Notes under the pieces: model-generated
Told to the model about the DNA's origin: nothing
What the model saw: only the letters and a program-made list of their open reading frames with translations
Databases searched by the model: none
Source of the DNA: Cristatella mucedo
Taxonomy: Eukaryota; Bryozoa; Phylactolaemata; Cristatellidae
Length of the DNA stretch: 64,000 nucleotides
Assembly: GCA_009760855.2 (NCBI GenBank)
Contig: WPIO01000141.1
Coordinates: forward strand, 247,501-311,500
Direction of reading: 5' to 3'
Program-made: the position numbers and the translations under genes
Shown here: piece by piece, positions 1 through 10,008 of the stretch
How positions within the stretch are numbered: position 1 is the first letter of the stretch
Layout of the letters: each line of letters starts with the position of its first letter

Positions 1-114
1 TCCCTCTCTCGGGTTCTTTCTCACTCTCTCATGAAATCTTGAAACTTGCCTGTTTAGTTCTTCCCAATACACGAATTAATCAGTATTAAGTAAAGATCTT
101 GTTCTGCAGCTTTA

Positions 115-235
115 TTTTATGTAGCAGCAGAAGAGCCTAGCATCTCTCACCCACTAGAAATGAGTAATAGATTACTGCTTTCTGCTTGAACCTGCGACCT
201 GAATCGTCAGTACCTTAGTCTTGGGTTAAGAAGTA
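115..235 (-). repeat. SINE-B fragment
   Basis: Reverse-strand copy of a tRNA-derived SINE. The plus strand shows the body (GCAGCAGAAGAGCCTAGC) followed by a B-box-like stretch (GAACCTGCGACCTG) and a degenerate A-box region, as in better copies at 14850, 49825 and 55570. Confidence 0.5.
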
Positions 236-464
236 ATCTATTAATCAGATTTTTTCACATAGCAGGCAAGAAATTTAATTTTGAGAAATTTACTAGTGAA
301 GAAGCTAAATACTACTGCTTCCTCAAAGCATTTAGCCCATCCTTGTGAATTGCTTTTAATATGTCACTATGCATGGTGAAGTTATGCATTGTGTCAATAA
401 GCAATCAACGTGTCTTTTTTCCAGCATATCTAAAATGCATAGAAAAGAATTTAGTTTTCATAGG

Positions 465-860
465 TCGACAAAGCCACAAAGACTAAGTGGGTATTAGGCT
501 GGAGAGGTTTCTGTAGCACACTTGAAGCCTGTGCGGCTTTTGGTTCACACGAGGTAGCCAACCCACTTCATCTCACACAACAAAAAGAAAGTTAGAAGCA
601 TAGATGATAGTCTGCAGAACAGTCGAGGTATAGTGAGTAGCAGCAGAAGGAGCAGCTGTGGAGGCCATGAAAGGATGTGCCACAGTCGGCAGCGGGAGAG
701 TAGTTTTCGTTCCACAGTTTAGGACCTGCAAAGCTAAAGCTTCTGTCACCAAGAGTCTTTTATGCAGAAAACAGGAACAGCCAATATGTTATCTGTATAG
801 AGGGCACGAGAGCACGAGGAGGCTGAAACTGGTGTAGCAGTTCAGCTAGACATGAAGGAG
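465..860 (-). repeat. LINE-A 3' fragment
   Basis: Antisense copy of the 3' end of the LINE-A ORF2 and 3' UTR. It corresponds to the last part of the copy at 39548-40755, including the region encoding the [15 protein letters not shown]-like segment and the 'cacaaagactaagtgg' 3' UTR. It is diverged and carries no intact frame. Confidence 0.65.
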
Positions 861-1029
861 CCAAGCCTTATTGGTCAAGCTGACCTTATTGGTCAATCAG
901 CTCAAACCTTTTTATTTGTATCTCTTGATCAACCAGGAGCCATCGAAGCTCCTTTAGTAAAGGGGACACGTGGCTGAACCTCTGGGATTTGTTCACTAGC
1001 CTTGCAGCCATCGTCATCATGCTACCACT

Positions 1030-1630
1030 AACCATTTCATCGTACTTCCAATTTTCAGCAATTGTAAACGCCTAGAAAGACATTGATTTCTCTGAGGGCG
1101 CTTTATTAACTGTATTATTATTGATACTCTTTATTTGCTCCAGAGCGTTCCTGATTTGTTCCTGAGCACTACAATTATAGTTTCAGATGTTACCTTCTCA
1201 TGATTCTCGCCGGGGATTATGGGCAACCTAAAACCGGTGATTGGCTTTGCATTTAAATGACTTAAGTTGTATATTTTTTGTTGCTATCTGGAGGCCTCAA
1301 GATGCCTAATTTCGCTCGGATAGTCAACTCAAATGGCTTGAAAGATCTTTTTGTTTTTAATATTTCCTGCTAGCCTTATCTGCTCTGTCACATCACCATT
1401 CGTTTCATTGATCTGCACGAAAGTCAAGTGTGTTTAATCTGGTCGATTTGCTGCTAAGTGGATGTATTCCCCTGCTGGCCCCATTGTGCAGGATTCAGCA
1501 GCTCACACATGCTAACACTGCTGCCTTTTTACCGAAGTCTTTGTGAAGAGGACCTGGAAGGTGCCTAGAAAGAGATAAGTTGTCAGAGGGTGGTATACCA
1601 ATGTATTATTATTTTTATTACTACTACTAG
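1030..1630 (+). repeat. Two LINE-B 3' tails (about 1030-1140 and 1555-1630)
   Basis: Each shows the diagnostic LINE-B 3' end (GCCTAGAAAGA..TT..TCTGAGGG) followed by an ATT-rich tail. Both are severely 5'-truncated. The sequence between them shows nothing I can assign. Confidence 0.5.
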
Positions 1631-2119
1631 TAGTAGTATGTACCGCAAATAACAAGTAAAATAAGTTATACAATGAAAGACCATGCATCTAAGTGTATGC
1701 CTTCGAAAAGTCTCAGCCGAAACTCAGCCACCGGGCTTGGCCTAACTGTTCAACTTTATCTGTTCCCCTGAGAGATGATCTCTGTAGCATATGCATGCAT
1801 AATTAAACAAAGATGAACAAAAGCCTGGTCATTGCTATTTCGTTATTTAATGCACAAATGGCTGCTCGATGTTAACTATCAGAGTGATTGTTGTAGCTAC
1901 ATATGCATGTTATTAATTAAATTATCTCCCCTTATATTTTTGACGAGATACTTATCATAGCTATGCCGTCGTTTCAGTACTATAAACATACAAAGGGCCC
2001 ACCGTAAGCATGACACTGTGACCTGAGTTTTTCGGATAACTACATTTAAGATAAGGTGTGTGTGCGCATGTGTGCGCACACGTGTGTGCGTAATATAGCA
2101 CCCTAAGAGAACTTAATCT

Positions 2120-2385
2120 CTAGTCAAGCGGTGGTTGCTTTTCATGATGTCGGTTCTGAGGTCATGGGTTCGAATCCTGCGGTGTGGTGATCCTTTATTG
2201 CTGCTGCAAGCGTAAACGTTCATCTCTCTGCTCGAGATGTAAAAGAGGCTGTTGAATCAGGTAGTATTTATTTATTTCACATATGCCTCAGAGCTCGAGC
2301 ACACGACCTCGGCCATCAAATACATTTACCTTTGTCGGACCAGCGCCTTAACCACTTGGCGGGCCAGACCAGCAGGTTGATGGTG
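2120..2385. repeat. SINE-B (+) followed by SINE-A (-)
   Basis: At 2120-2275 a plus-strand SINE-B has a B box (GGGTTCGAATCCTGCG), then the CTTTATTGCTGCTGCAAGC body and a TATTTATTTATTT tail. At 2265-2385 a minus-strand SINE-A follows, recognisable by CGCCTTAACCACTTGGCGGG (complement of the A-box region). They meet tail to tail. Confidence 0.6.
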
Positions 2386-3169
2386 TCGTGTTAAGAAACA
2401 GCAGAGCTCGACCCCATTCTCTTCCCTGTGCCGGAACAATTTTCCAAGCTCATCCGTGAGAGAAATTTATGAGCAAAGTGAGAACTCACATCTGCAAACA
2501 ATAGTATAGCGAGGATGTTCAAGTAAGATGTTGCTGCCGTTAGAATTGAGTGGAAACTGTGGATGCCTCATAATTCTTTTAATTTCAGGTGTATGAGCAA
2601 TCTAGGGACAAGTTCTTGCACTAGTGAGCTAGGGGTGCCTAGCATGGCTTGCTATCTATCCTATTGCTACAAGTTCCCAATCAGTCGGTCTATAAGACAT
2701 GTACTGGGGAAATTTTCTACCTGCATAAATCGTTCGACGAGGAACTTTTTTACATCATCGAAGAAAGGTCCTTAACTGCCGAGGTGCCCAACTCTTCTTA
2801 GAGATTGGGGATGGGCTACCCAGATCTGCTTAGCCGGCTATTGTGTCAGCTATTGTGTCCCCAGGTCAAATGTTATAACAGCCTGAGCGACGTAGGACCG
2901 TGTTTTAATAGTCACCTTGTGGTGCCGGAGAATGTAAATTAACGTGAAGCTACATCTTTGTTAGCCACCAGTGCCGATTGGGGTTTTCAAATCTATGATT
3001 AGCCAATGCTAACCGTGTATGCACTTATGGGCAACTTACCCTCAACTCATCAACACCAGTATAGTGGTATAATATTTGCCATCTCATTAATTCCCGGCTG
3101 ATAGCTTTTACAATAAATAAACCCTTATATTTCCAAATGGTCTGTGTTTTCTGACGTCAACTGCCTTTA

Positions 3170-3245
3170 CAGCATATGTAAAGTACCTAGAGCAAGATTT
3201 AGTTCTCTGAGCGTGCTATGCAAACTATTATTATTTATTATTAAC
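3170..3245 (+). repeat. LINE-B 3' tail
   Basis: Short tail fragment with GTAAAGTACCTAGAGCAAGA, TTCTCTGAG and then ATTATTATTTATT. The rest of 2390-5200 apart from this and the next entry holds no feature I can support; an open frame on the minus strand at 3353-3601 has no recognisable family. Confidence 0.5.
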
Positions 3246-4549
3246 TAATCAGCTCAGTAGTCATGCTGCAGCAGATCTTTGTCGAGTCATACCACGCGGG
3301 CAGTGGCAAAGAAAGCAAGGCATTAGGGTTCCCTTGCTATAAGCCTGGTGTTTTACGTGAAGCGATGCCTGACGGGGGGGGGGGGTGCTGTCCCATCCCA
3401 TGCCGCAGCAGGTCTTTCGTCGTGAATTAGGTAGTCCGGTCCTTTTTGCAGCCTTTCTGATTGACCTGCAAGCTTATGTTGCTTGGCCGCAGCTTCATCT
3501 ACTATTGCTTTATCGTGGCAGTGCATGGACAGAGTGGATGTGGAGCAGAAAATGAGTATCCGCTTCCTACACTGATCAGGCCTCTCTAAATTGCAACCCA
3601 TCCAGCCTCCAGATGACGCACCAGACCTGATCTACTTCTCACCCAGCGCCCATCAGCGAACGTCAAGATTGGCTGCATGCTACTCAATCTCAATCTGCTA
3701 CGGGTCACTTTGACATGACAGCCAAGATATGTTTAGGAGCCAGTGTCTCTCCTGTGCTGAGCTGCAGCATCTATCAGTGGTATTTGACTGAGTGCGTGAG
3801 AATCAGAAATGAGGACAATAGTATCCTTACCTACATCATTCTTGCAGTGCCATAGTGCAGTTGTTTCTGTATAATCATTATACATTGATTTAACCTTATC
3901 AGCGACATAATCTAAATAAATTATCATTATTTATGTACTTTTTTTTCGTTTCGCCTCAGCCATTCACCTTGCAAAAATGCAGATGGCTACAAGATGCTGG
4001 TGTCTTCTTGTGTGCTCTTGCTTGCTTATCTAAATAAGTTACCACCACTATTCACGCTATCATTATTATTATTAGCATTGCTCAAAGCATGCTGATGAAT
4101 ACGTGTGCTGGTATGTGAATGGGGTCCCATCCCAGTAACAGAGCATGGGATGCAGCTTCAAGCTTTCATTGGTACCGTGAATAAATGAGCACGGTGGCCA
4201 CAATGACTGCAGTTCAGGCGTAGCCTCTTTGACATAACCATGCTAACCGCAAATAACGCCTCATTTCTGTTTTGCATTACAAATAGATATTTGGTGGGAC
4301 TGGGTTTAATTGATTACTACTATTTGATCTGCTACTGCATGGAAACAAAGGCAACGCGATCAGCTAGCAATTTTAGCCAAGGTTAAAGTTCAGATGGTGG
4401 GAGAGAGTGAGAGCGCCAGAACTAATAGATTGCCAGGAAACTAGATATTTCTTTGTGCACATGCTGATTATGCATACTCGGTCATGCCTCCTCAGTAACG
4501 TTGCTAATAGGCTAAGCATCGTACCACTGCCTGTTCTGACTCAAATTGT

Positions 4550-4945
4550 TTAGCGACACCTCGTACGAACCTCTAATCATGGGGAGGCCTTGCCTTGCTC
4601 GTATGCTCCCAAGAGCCTGGAACTCACTCCTGACTGACGTCACGACATCCCCTGTCATGACATATAAAAAGAAGCTTAAAACACCCAATTATTACAGCAT
4701 TTAGTAGATCCTTGTGATTCATCTTTTGTGTTGTTATGCATGCTGACACTGCCTGCTGTTGCTAACCATATCTATAAGTCGACCCTGTGCGCATCAAATC
4801 TAACAATGTTATTTTTGACGACATTGCGAATGTTACCACTAATAATTTGATATTGCTTTCGTTACAGCATCCGTCGAGTTCCTAGAAAGAGATACAGTTC
4901 TATGAGAGTGCTGTACAAATTTATTATTATTATTATTATATGCTC
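4550..4945 (+). repeat. LINE-B 3' fragment
   Basis: Decayed 3' end of LINE-B: remnant of the [20 protein letters not shown]-coding stretch (TATGCTCCCAAGAGCCTGG, then TCACGACATCCCCTGTCATG), 3' UTR, and the tail TTCCTAGAAAGAGATACAG plus ATT repeats near 4920-4940. It lies just downstream of the PQBP1 stop codon on the opposite strand. Confidence 0.65.
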
Positions 4946-5210
4946 TCTTGGACCCCACCCACTTAGTTGAAAATCGTGACAAACGTCTTGCATATATTTG
5001 GCCGATATAGGTGCTAACGCAAAACAAACAATGGGCACAGCATCGCGCTAGCAAACAATGTTTTATGTACAGGATGGATCGGCGGTTCACAAGAGAAAGA
5101 GAAGTAACATACAATGGATGCTAGCCATATCAGATAACTGGCAGCAGTCGAGTGTTCACAAGTTTCCATCGTTCGCATGAACTATATGTATAAAGACATC
5201 ATCTAAAATG

Positions 5211-8200
5211 CTATTTTTGGGTAGCACTTCTGTTAGCACGGAGCACGTCGCCTGGACTGGGATAGGGCCTCTGCTGGAACAGAGGACCATTGGCAGTCAC
5301 GTCGACACCGGTCTTTGCCGATGAGCCACCTGTCTCCATGCCATCACTCCAGGAGCCCCGGGGCACTTCCGAGTATGCTGCCGGGTCCATGGGATCGAGC
5401 ATATCCTCAGCGGCGGCAGAGCGACCGAATCGTGCTCGCTTCTCTGGAAGGCGACCCTTCCTGTTCTGCTCTGCCTGGGCAGAAGCTGCCCCAGCAGTCT
5501 TGCCATCTGTATCCTTAGCTTTTCTTTTGTCGGCAGGTCCTGAACAACCAGCAATGCCAGATCAGACATGCGTGCGCACAAACGCACACACTCACAAGCC
5601 GTGCATAATGCAAATACGAGCACACACACAGCAATACTATAAAGGTCACAAGCGAGTGTTTGTGTAAGCCATAGGTGTATTCACCAGAACAGTAGCTCAT
5701 GAATTTTTAAACTGACCTACTATACTTTGACAATCACAAAGCAACCGAGCCAGCAGGTCGAGTAAAAACAGCAATCACCAAGATTTCAGATGCGACAGAG
5801 TGAGCTGATAGCTTTTGCATTTGAAAAACCCAGAGCCAGTCACAGTGACCCTACTGCAAAGTGGAGAATGCAAAACTTAATTGATATAGCGCTTTAATAA
5901 TACAGTAATATAATATAACTCATTTGTATAGCACCCCAAGAGAACTTGATCACTATTCAGGGACTTTGCATGTGCCTCGGTGCTCGACCCCACGACCTCA
6001 GCCAGACCGCAGTCGCGGCAAGCACCTTAACCGATGAACCAAACCAACTCGGCATTAAGGCTCTAAAGTAAATTGAAGGTTAGTTGATTTAACAGCCTCT
6101 TTTAATAATAATAATAATACATTTGATAAAGTGCCCTCAGATAACTCAATCTCCTTCTAGGTGCTTTACATTCACTGCAAAGGAAGCACGATCGAATGGT
6201 TGGCGGTAGCATGCTCAATAAACAACCAGAATAACATGGTTAGGCGAGCCTTAACGGATATCAACACCACTGGTAGTGGGCGATATAGCATTGCCTATTG
6301 CAGAACTTGAACCCACGGTCAGGGCTGTCAAATGCAAGTGCCCTACCTCATGAGCTAAGACCCGGTTGACAAAAGTATTTGCTAACTTGTTCACATACGT
6401 CCCTAGGACTAAACACATGCCACATAGCGATGCAGCCGTTTTCCAGCCACTTGTTTCATGCAGCTGCAGGCTAGTGATAATGGGTGGCTGTCAGTGATAA
6501 AGGTCCCTCTCTTTACAGCTGCACCTACATTTACAAAAGTTCAGAGATGAATCACCTGCAAACTCCTCTCACCGAGTTCAAACTAGCTTCAAGCAAGCCT
6601 CGTCTACATTCTCCGAACCGTTCGATGTCGTAACGAAAGTCTTTATCAACCAATGAACGCATATGCCCCCAACCTGGCCACGGGCAAGATTTAAGACCTA
6701 GAGATCCTAAAGTTTCACGTGGAGCTGTAATACAAGCATGCAAACCGTTTTTCACAGAAGCAATCAAAGTAGCACGATTTTTGGGAATGAAGTTCGTCAG
6801 AACTGTTATGGTTGCCAATACAGCTCAGCCGGTTGTAGGACATTCACTTTGTGCACCACATCGAAGGGGGAACAAGAGATGATTTCATGCCTCATCTCAG
6901 ACATACGATTAAGGCAATATCTAAGCACCCAGCTAACATGCAATTCATTTTGTAAACTGAATAAGCCAGAAATACCCAACATCTATAGGGCAAGATCAAC
7001 CCATAATCAGTAGGGAAATATGAAAGCCTACTGAGGGTCCAAAACAATAGCATACTAACACATTCTACCTCCGGACACATAATACCTCCGGACTTATACT
7101 ACCTCCGGACACATCCTACCTCCGGACACATACAGGTGACCTTAGTTTATCGCGGTTAATCCGTTCCTGACTCTACCGCGATAGGTGAATTTCCACGGAG
7201 TAGGAATTATTATTTATAAATCGAATATTTTCGTAGAGCATAAAAGACCTGTTAATGACCCTCTAAACACGGTTGTTAACATTCTTAAACCCCTCTGGAC
7301 ATGAAATACCACACATTAGTCACCATTACACACGTATTACCAAATATATTAGACAAAACAAGAGAAAATAAGACATATTAGATGTTAAAAACCGTATTGT
7401 TATTATTGTACATTTAATTGCACACACAGTTCCTACGCAAGCTATGAAAATAGTGCGTTTGGTAATGAAGTGATTAAGATGAAGAGATTACAGCACAGCA
7501 AAGAAGAGCAAGGTTACTGCTACTCTGAAGGCTCGACTTCAGTAAGAGTCTTCAGGTGGGGCACTATCTTCAACAAGTGCGCCATCGACTTCTTCCGAGT
7601 TCCATATGTACAATAATTTCAGTTTTAATTGTAATATCGGGGTGTGTATAACTGACTCGGACGAATGAGCAGGCTGTATCATTTTTACTATTTCGATCAA
7701 CTTTTTAATGAATATACACGTATTTAAAAAACCGCGATAGAGTGAAGCTGCAAAAAAGTCGAAGCACGAAGTAGCGAGGGACGACTGTACTACCTCCGGA
7801 CACACACTATCTCCAGACACACCACATCTCCGGACACGTTACATCCGGACACATCCCAGACACACCACATCTCTGGACACATGTTACCTCAGGACACATG
7901 TTACCTCCGGACACGTGTTACCTCAGGACACGTGTTACCTCCGGACACGTGCTACCTCCGGACACATGCTACCTCCGTACACGTGCTACCTCCGGACACG
8001 TGCTACCTCCGGACACGTGCTACCTCCGGGCACATACTACCTCCGGTCGCGAGTGAACTGACAATAGACGTTTAATTAAAGCAGCCGACGACGCGAATTA
8101 AAAGTGCAGAAATTAACACGCCGGACGTCTCAGTGCACCCACCTCGGTCGGTAGACAGACCCGGGATCCAAACAAATAGAGCTTATTGGAAAGCATGCCT

Positions 8201-9235
8201 CAGTTATGCTAATTTAGATCCCAAATCCCACGACTAACGCGAACAAGCAAAATGATGATGACGATAACAACAATAATAGGTCTGTAACTGAAATTTAGCG
8301 ATCAACAAAAAATAATACAATCACGTTGCCCAACTAGGTGCAGTATGTAAAGTGACATGTGAATTTAGGGAGACGTTTATGGTTAAAAGCAATTTCGAAA
8401 GTAAAAGCTAACTTCTGTGACGGGCATGTAGCTGCTCATGCATGCAGGCAGCAAACACCAGGGCAGAAAGACCAGATTATGGTAACGTATCCACGACAAT
8501 TGAGCCGGGAGGACAGAGCCAACCTAAGTGGCACAAAACAGCAGCCTCGCGCGCAGGCGACGCGCAGCACCGACCGGGTTTTCCAGCTGCTCCACCTTTC
8601 ATCATCGACTGCAGCTTTTCTGCGGACAGCGTAACTTTCGCACGAGGATGTTGGGGTGGCAGCCACGACACCTAACGATACGAGCAGCAGGCATAGGTGC
8701 GAGGATGGTTAACGCGCGTTCGACACACAAAACAGGCTGGTGCGTTTTCGCCGCTAACTCACTCACCATGTCAGTTTGTAAATTCCAATAGTAGCACCGG
8801 CCAGTATCCGGGTCTCCAACTTCCAGCCAGCCATCCGGTAGAGGGTACTTCCGCACGAGACGCTGGCGTCGTTTCTCCAAGGACGCAAGCGGCTCGAACT
8901 TCTTCACTCCCCACTTCTTGGCGCAGTACTCGATGCACTCATGATAAGGGTTGACCTTATTCGGACAGTTGATAATTTCGTACACGACAACTTGCGAATC
9001 GGGGTGCTTCTTCACGACTTCGGTGCGATCGTAGTCCTCGGCGAAGACTTCTTCTACCTGACATCGTATTCGAGCTGTTGCTACTGTCGCACTAGCGCGC
9101 ACAGCGCTCTCGCTGCGCCAAGGATAAGCAGAAGCGAATGTCACGTGCGGCAGCTGCACCTACCTCCGCCTTCTTGTTAACGGCTACTAGGCCGCGCTTT
9201 TGAAGGCGCGCAAGAAGAGCCGGAGGGAGCGGCAT
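5211..9235 (-). CDS. PQBP1: Polyglutamine-binding protein 1 (WW-domain splicing factor), partial gene model
   Basis: Nuclear protein whose family links spliceosomal U5 components and RNA polymerase II through a WW domain and a C-terminal motif. Exon 1 (9235-9164) begins [15 protein letters not shown] and ends at donor GTAGGT. Exon 2 (9057-8767) carries [10 protein letters not shown], then a Cys/His segment (C55, H63, C65, C69), then the first part of the WW domain (PLPDGWLEV at residues 96-104; YYWN at 113-116), and ends at donor GTGAGT. The last coding exon (5539-5211) is Lys/Ala/Glu-rich, then has [29 protein letters not shown] and the U5-15kD-binding type motif YPSPGDVL, stop TAG at 5213-5211. 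Splice phases are 0 after exons 1 and 2, but the last exon starts with two bases of a split codon, so at least one middle exon (second WW tryptophan and the charged repeat region) is missing from my model. Family identity is very likely from both ends. Confidence 0.85.
5925..6370 (-). repeat. SINE-A, LINE-B tail and SINE-B fragments, all minus strand
   Basis: 5925-6060 is SINE-A (AGCACCTTAACCGATGAACC marks its tRNA-like head). 6085-6240 is a LINE-B 3' end (ATAATAATAATAATACATTT, TTCTAGGTGCTTTACATTC). 6240-6370 is SINE-B sequence (GAGCCTTAACGG...GAACTTGAACCCACGG). The order suggests the LINE-B tail landed in or next to the SINE-B. All lie in the PQBP1 intron region. Confidence 0.6.
7064..8047 (+). 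repeat. 17-bp minisatellite, split by a TIR element
   Basis: Tandem copies of a 17-bp unit close to CTACCTCCGGACACGTG run at 7064-7130 and resume at 7788-8047. The frame shifts each copy, so 51 bp make one protein-level period; the open frame at 7881-8075 is a by-product. The array is interrupted by the element at 7131-7789. It lies in the PQBP1 intron between 5540 and 8766. Confidence 0.85.
7131..7789. mobile_element. Non-autonomous TA-flanked TIR element (mariner/pogo-like), copy 1
   Basis: The left end starts TACAGGTGACCTTAGTTTAT and the right end, read in reverse complement, starts TACAGTCGTCCCTCGCTACT. Both include TATCGCGG-type sequence, and both borders are TA dinucleotides, as expected for Tc1/mariner/pogo targets. 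No transposase frame is present in about 0.66 kb. A second copy in the opposite orientation lies at 62724-63366 and shares interior sequence such as the 'catgaaata..cac' and TAATTGTAAT-type stretches. Confidence 0.7.
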
Positions 9236-10008
9236 AACAACGCATAGACCGAGGCAAATTTACTATGTCAAGGCCGCCCCGTGGTGTGAAGGTGCAGTAT
9301 CTGTATCCGTGGTTTGCTGCCTACGTTATTAGGTTCGGCCAATACCTTAAGCAGTAAAATACAGAAAATACTCAATATAAAGACCAAATAAAACTAATAT
9401 ATTAAATTTTGAGTTGTATGCTCGTCCGTGCTTCGAGTACATACAGTTTTAAGTGGACTGTGTGGGATAAAACGTCTACTGCGAGGGCACAACTGGTTGG
9501 GCGGGTATGCGCGTGAAGCCGGCGCTTGTGTGATGATTTCGCAGCTGGTTGAATTGTCTAAGCTTCTTGGATTCGAATTAGCGGTCTCATAGGCTGTCGG
9601 ACGCAAGTGAACCGCTGATGCCGTTCAAGACCGGCGGTGTACTATTTACATGTTTCGTGTTGCCTCGTGGCCTTACGAAGTGCTCCGTTAAATGTCGATT
9701 GTGCGTCTGTAGCCTTTGCATTTTGCCAGCACAGCAGTCGCCAAGTTTTACCTTAAGCGTAGATACCGTGCGCCGCCAAGCTAAGAGACCTTTTCAGCTT
9801 GCTGAAATAAACTGTTGGGCTGCATTCTGTCTTTCAGTCGATTGACTCACCTGAAGGTGGGCTGTGGTGGAACTGAGATAGCCAGGGTTGTTCCAACCTT
9901 TCCGGTTATATTTACCTGTATCCACCCGCATCAGCGCTGCTTCACTCAAGAGTATTCTTTTGGGGCATCGTTGTTCTTTTTAACGACTCGTAGGCCGGCA
10001 TTGTTCAG
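9236..10008. promoter_or_regulatory. Presumed bidirectional 5' region between PQBP1 and MOCS3
   Basis: The PQBP1 start codon (9235, minus) and the first assigned MOCS3 exon (10009, plus) diverge across this stretch, so promoters of both genes are expected here. I see no convincing TATA box. Possible MOCS3 upstream start codons lie at 9265 and 9618, but no splice chain decides between them. This is positional inference. Confidence 0.4.

Noticed and set aside
3353-3601. 82-codon minus-strand frame with Pro run
   Set aside because: The Pro run comes from a G homopolymer; no family recognised and no neighbouring splice sites support it.
7881-8075. 64-codon frame with repeated LPPDTCYLR pattern
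   Set aside because: Frame-shifting translation of the 17-bp minisatellite.
8602-8766. C-terminal part of the same minus-strand frame
   Set aside because: Follows a strong GTGAGT donor at 8766 and does not continue the WW domain.
9058-9159. N-terminal extension of the minus-strand frame 8602-9159
   Set aside because: The stretch before 9057 is intron: exon 1 at 9235-9164 ends at a GTAGGT donor and matches the family N-terminus.
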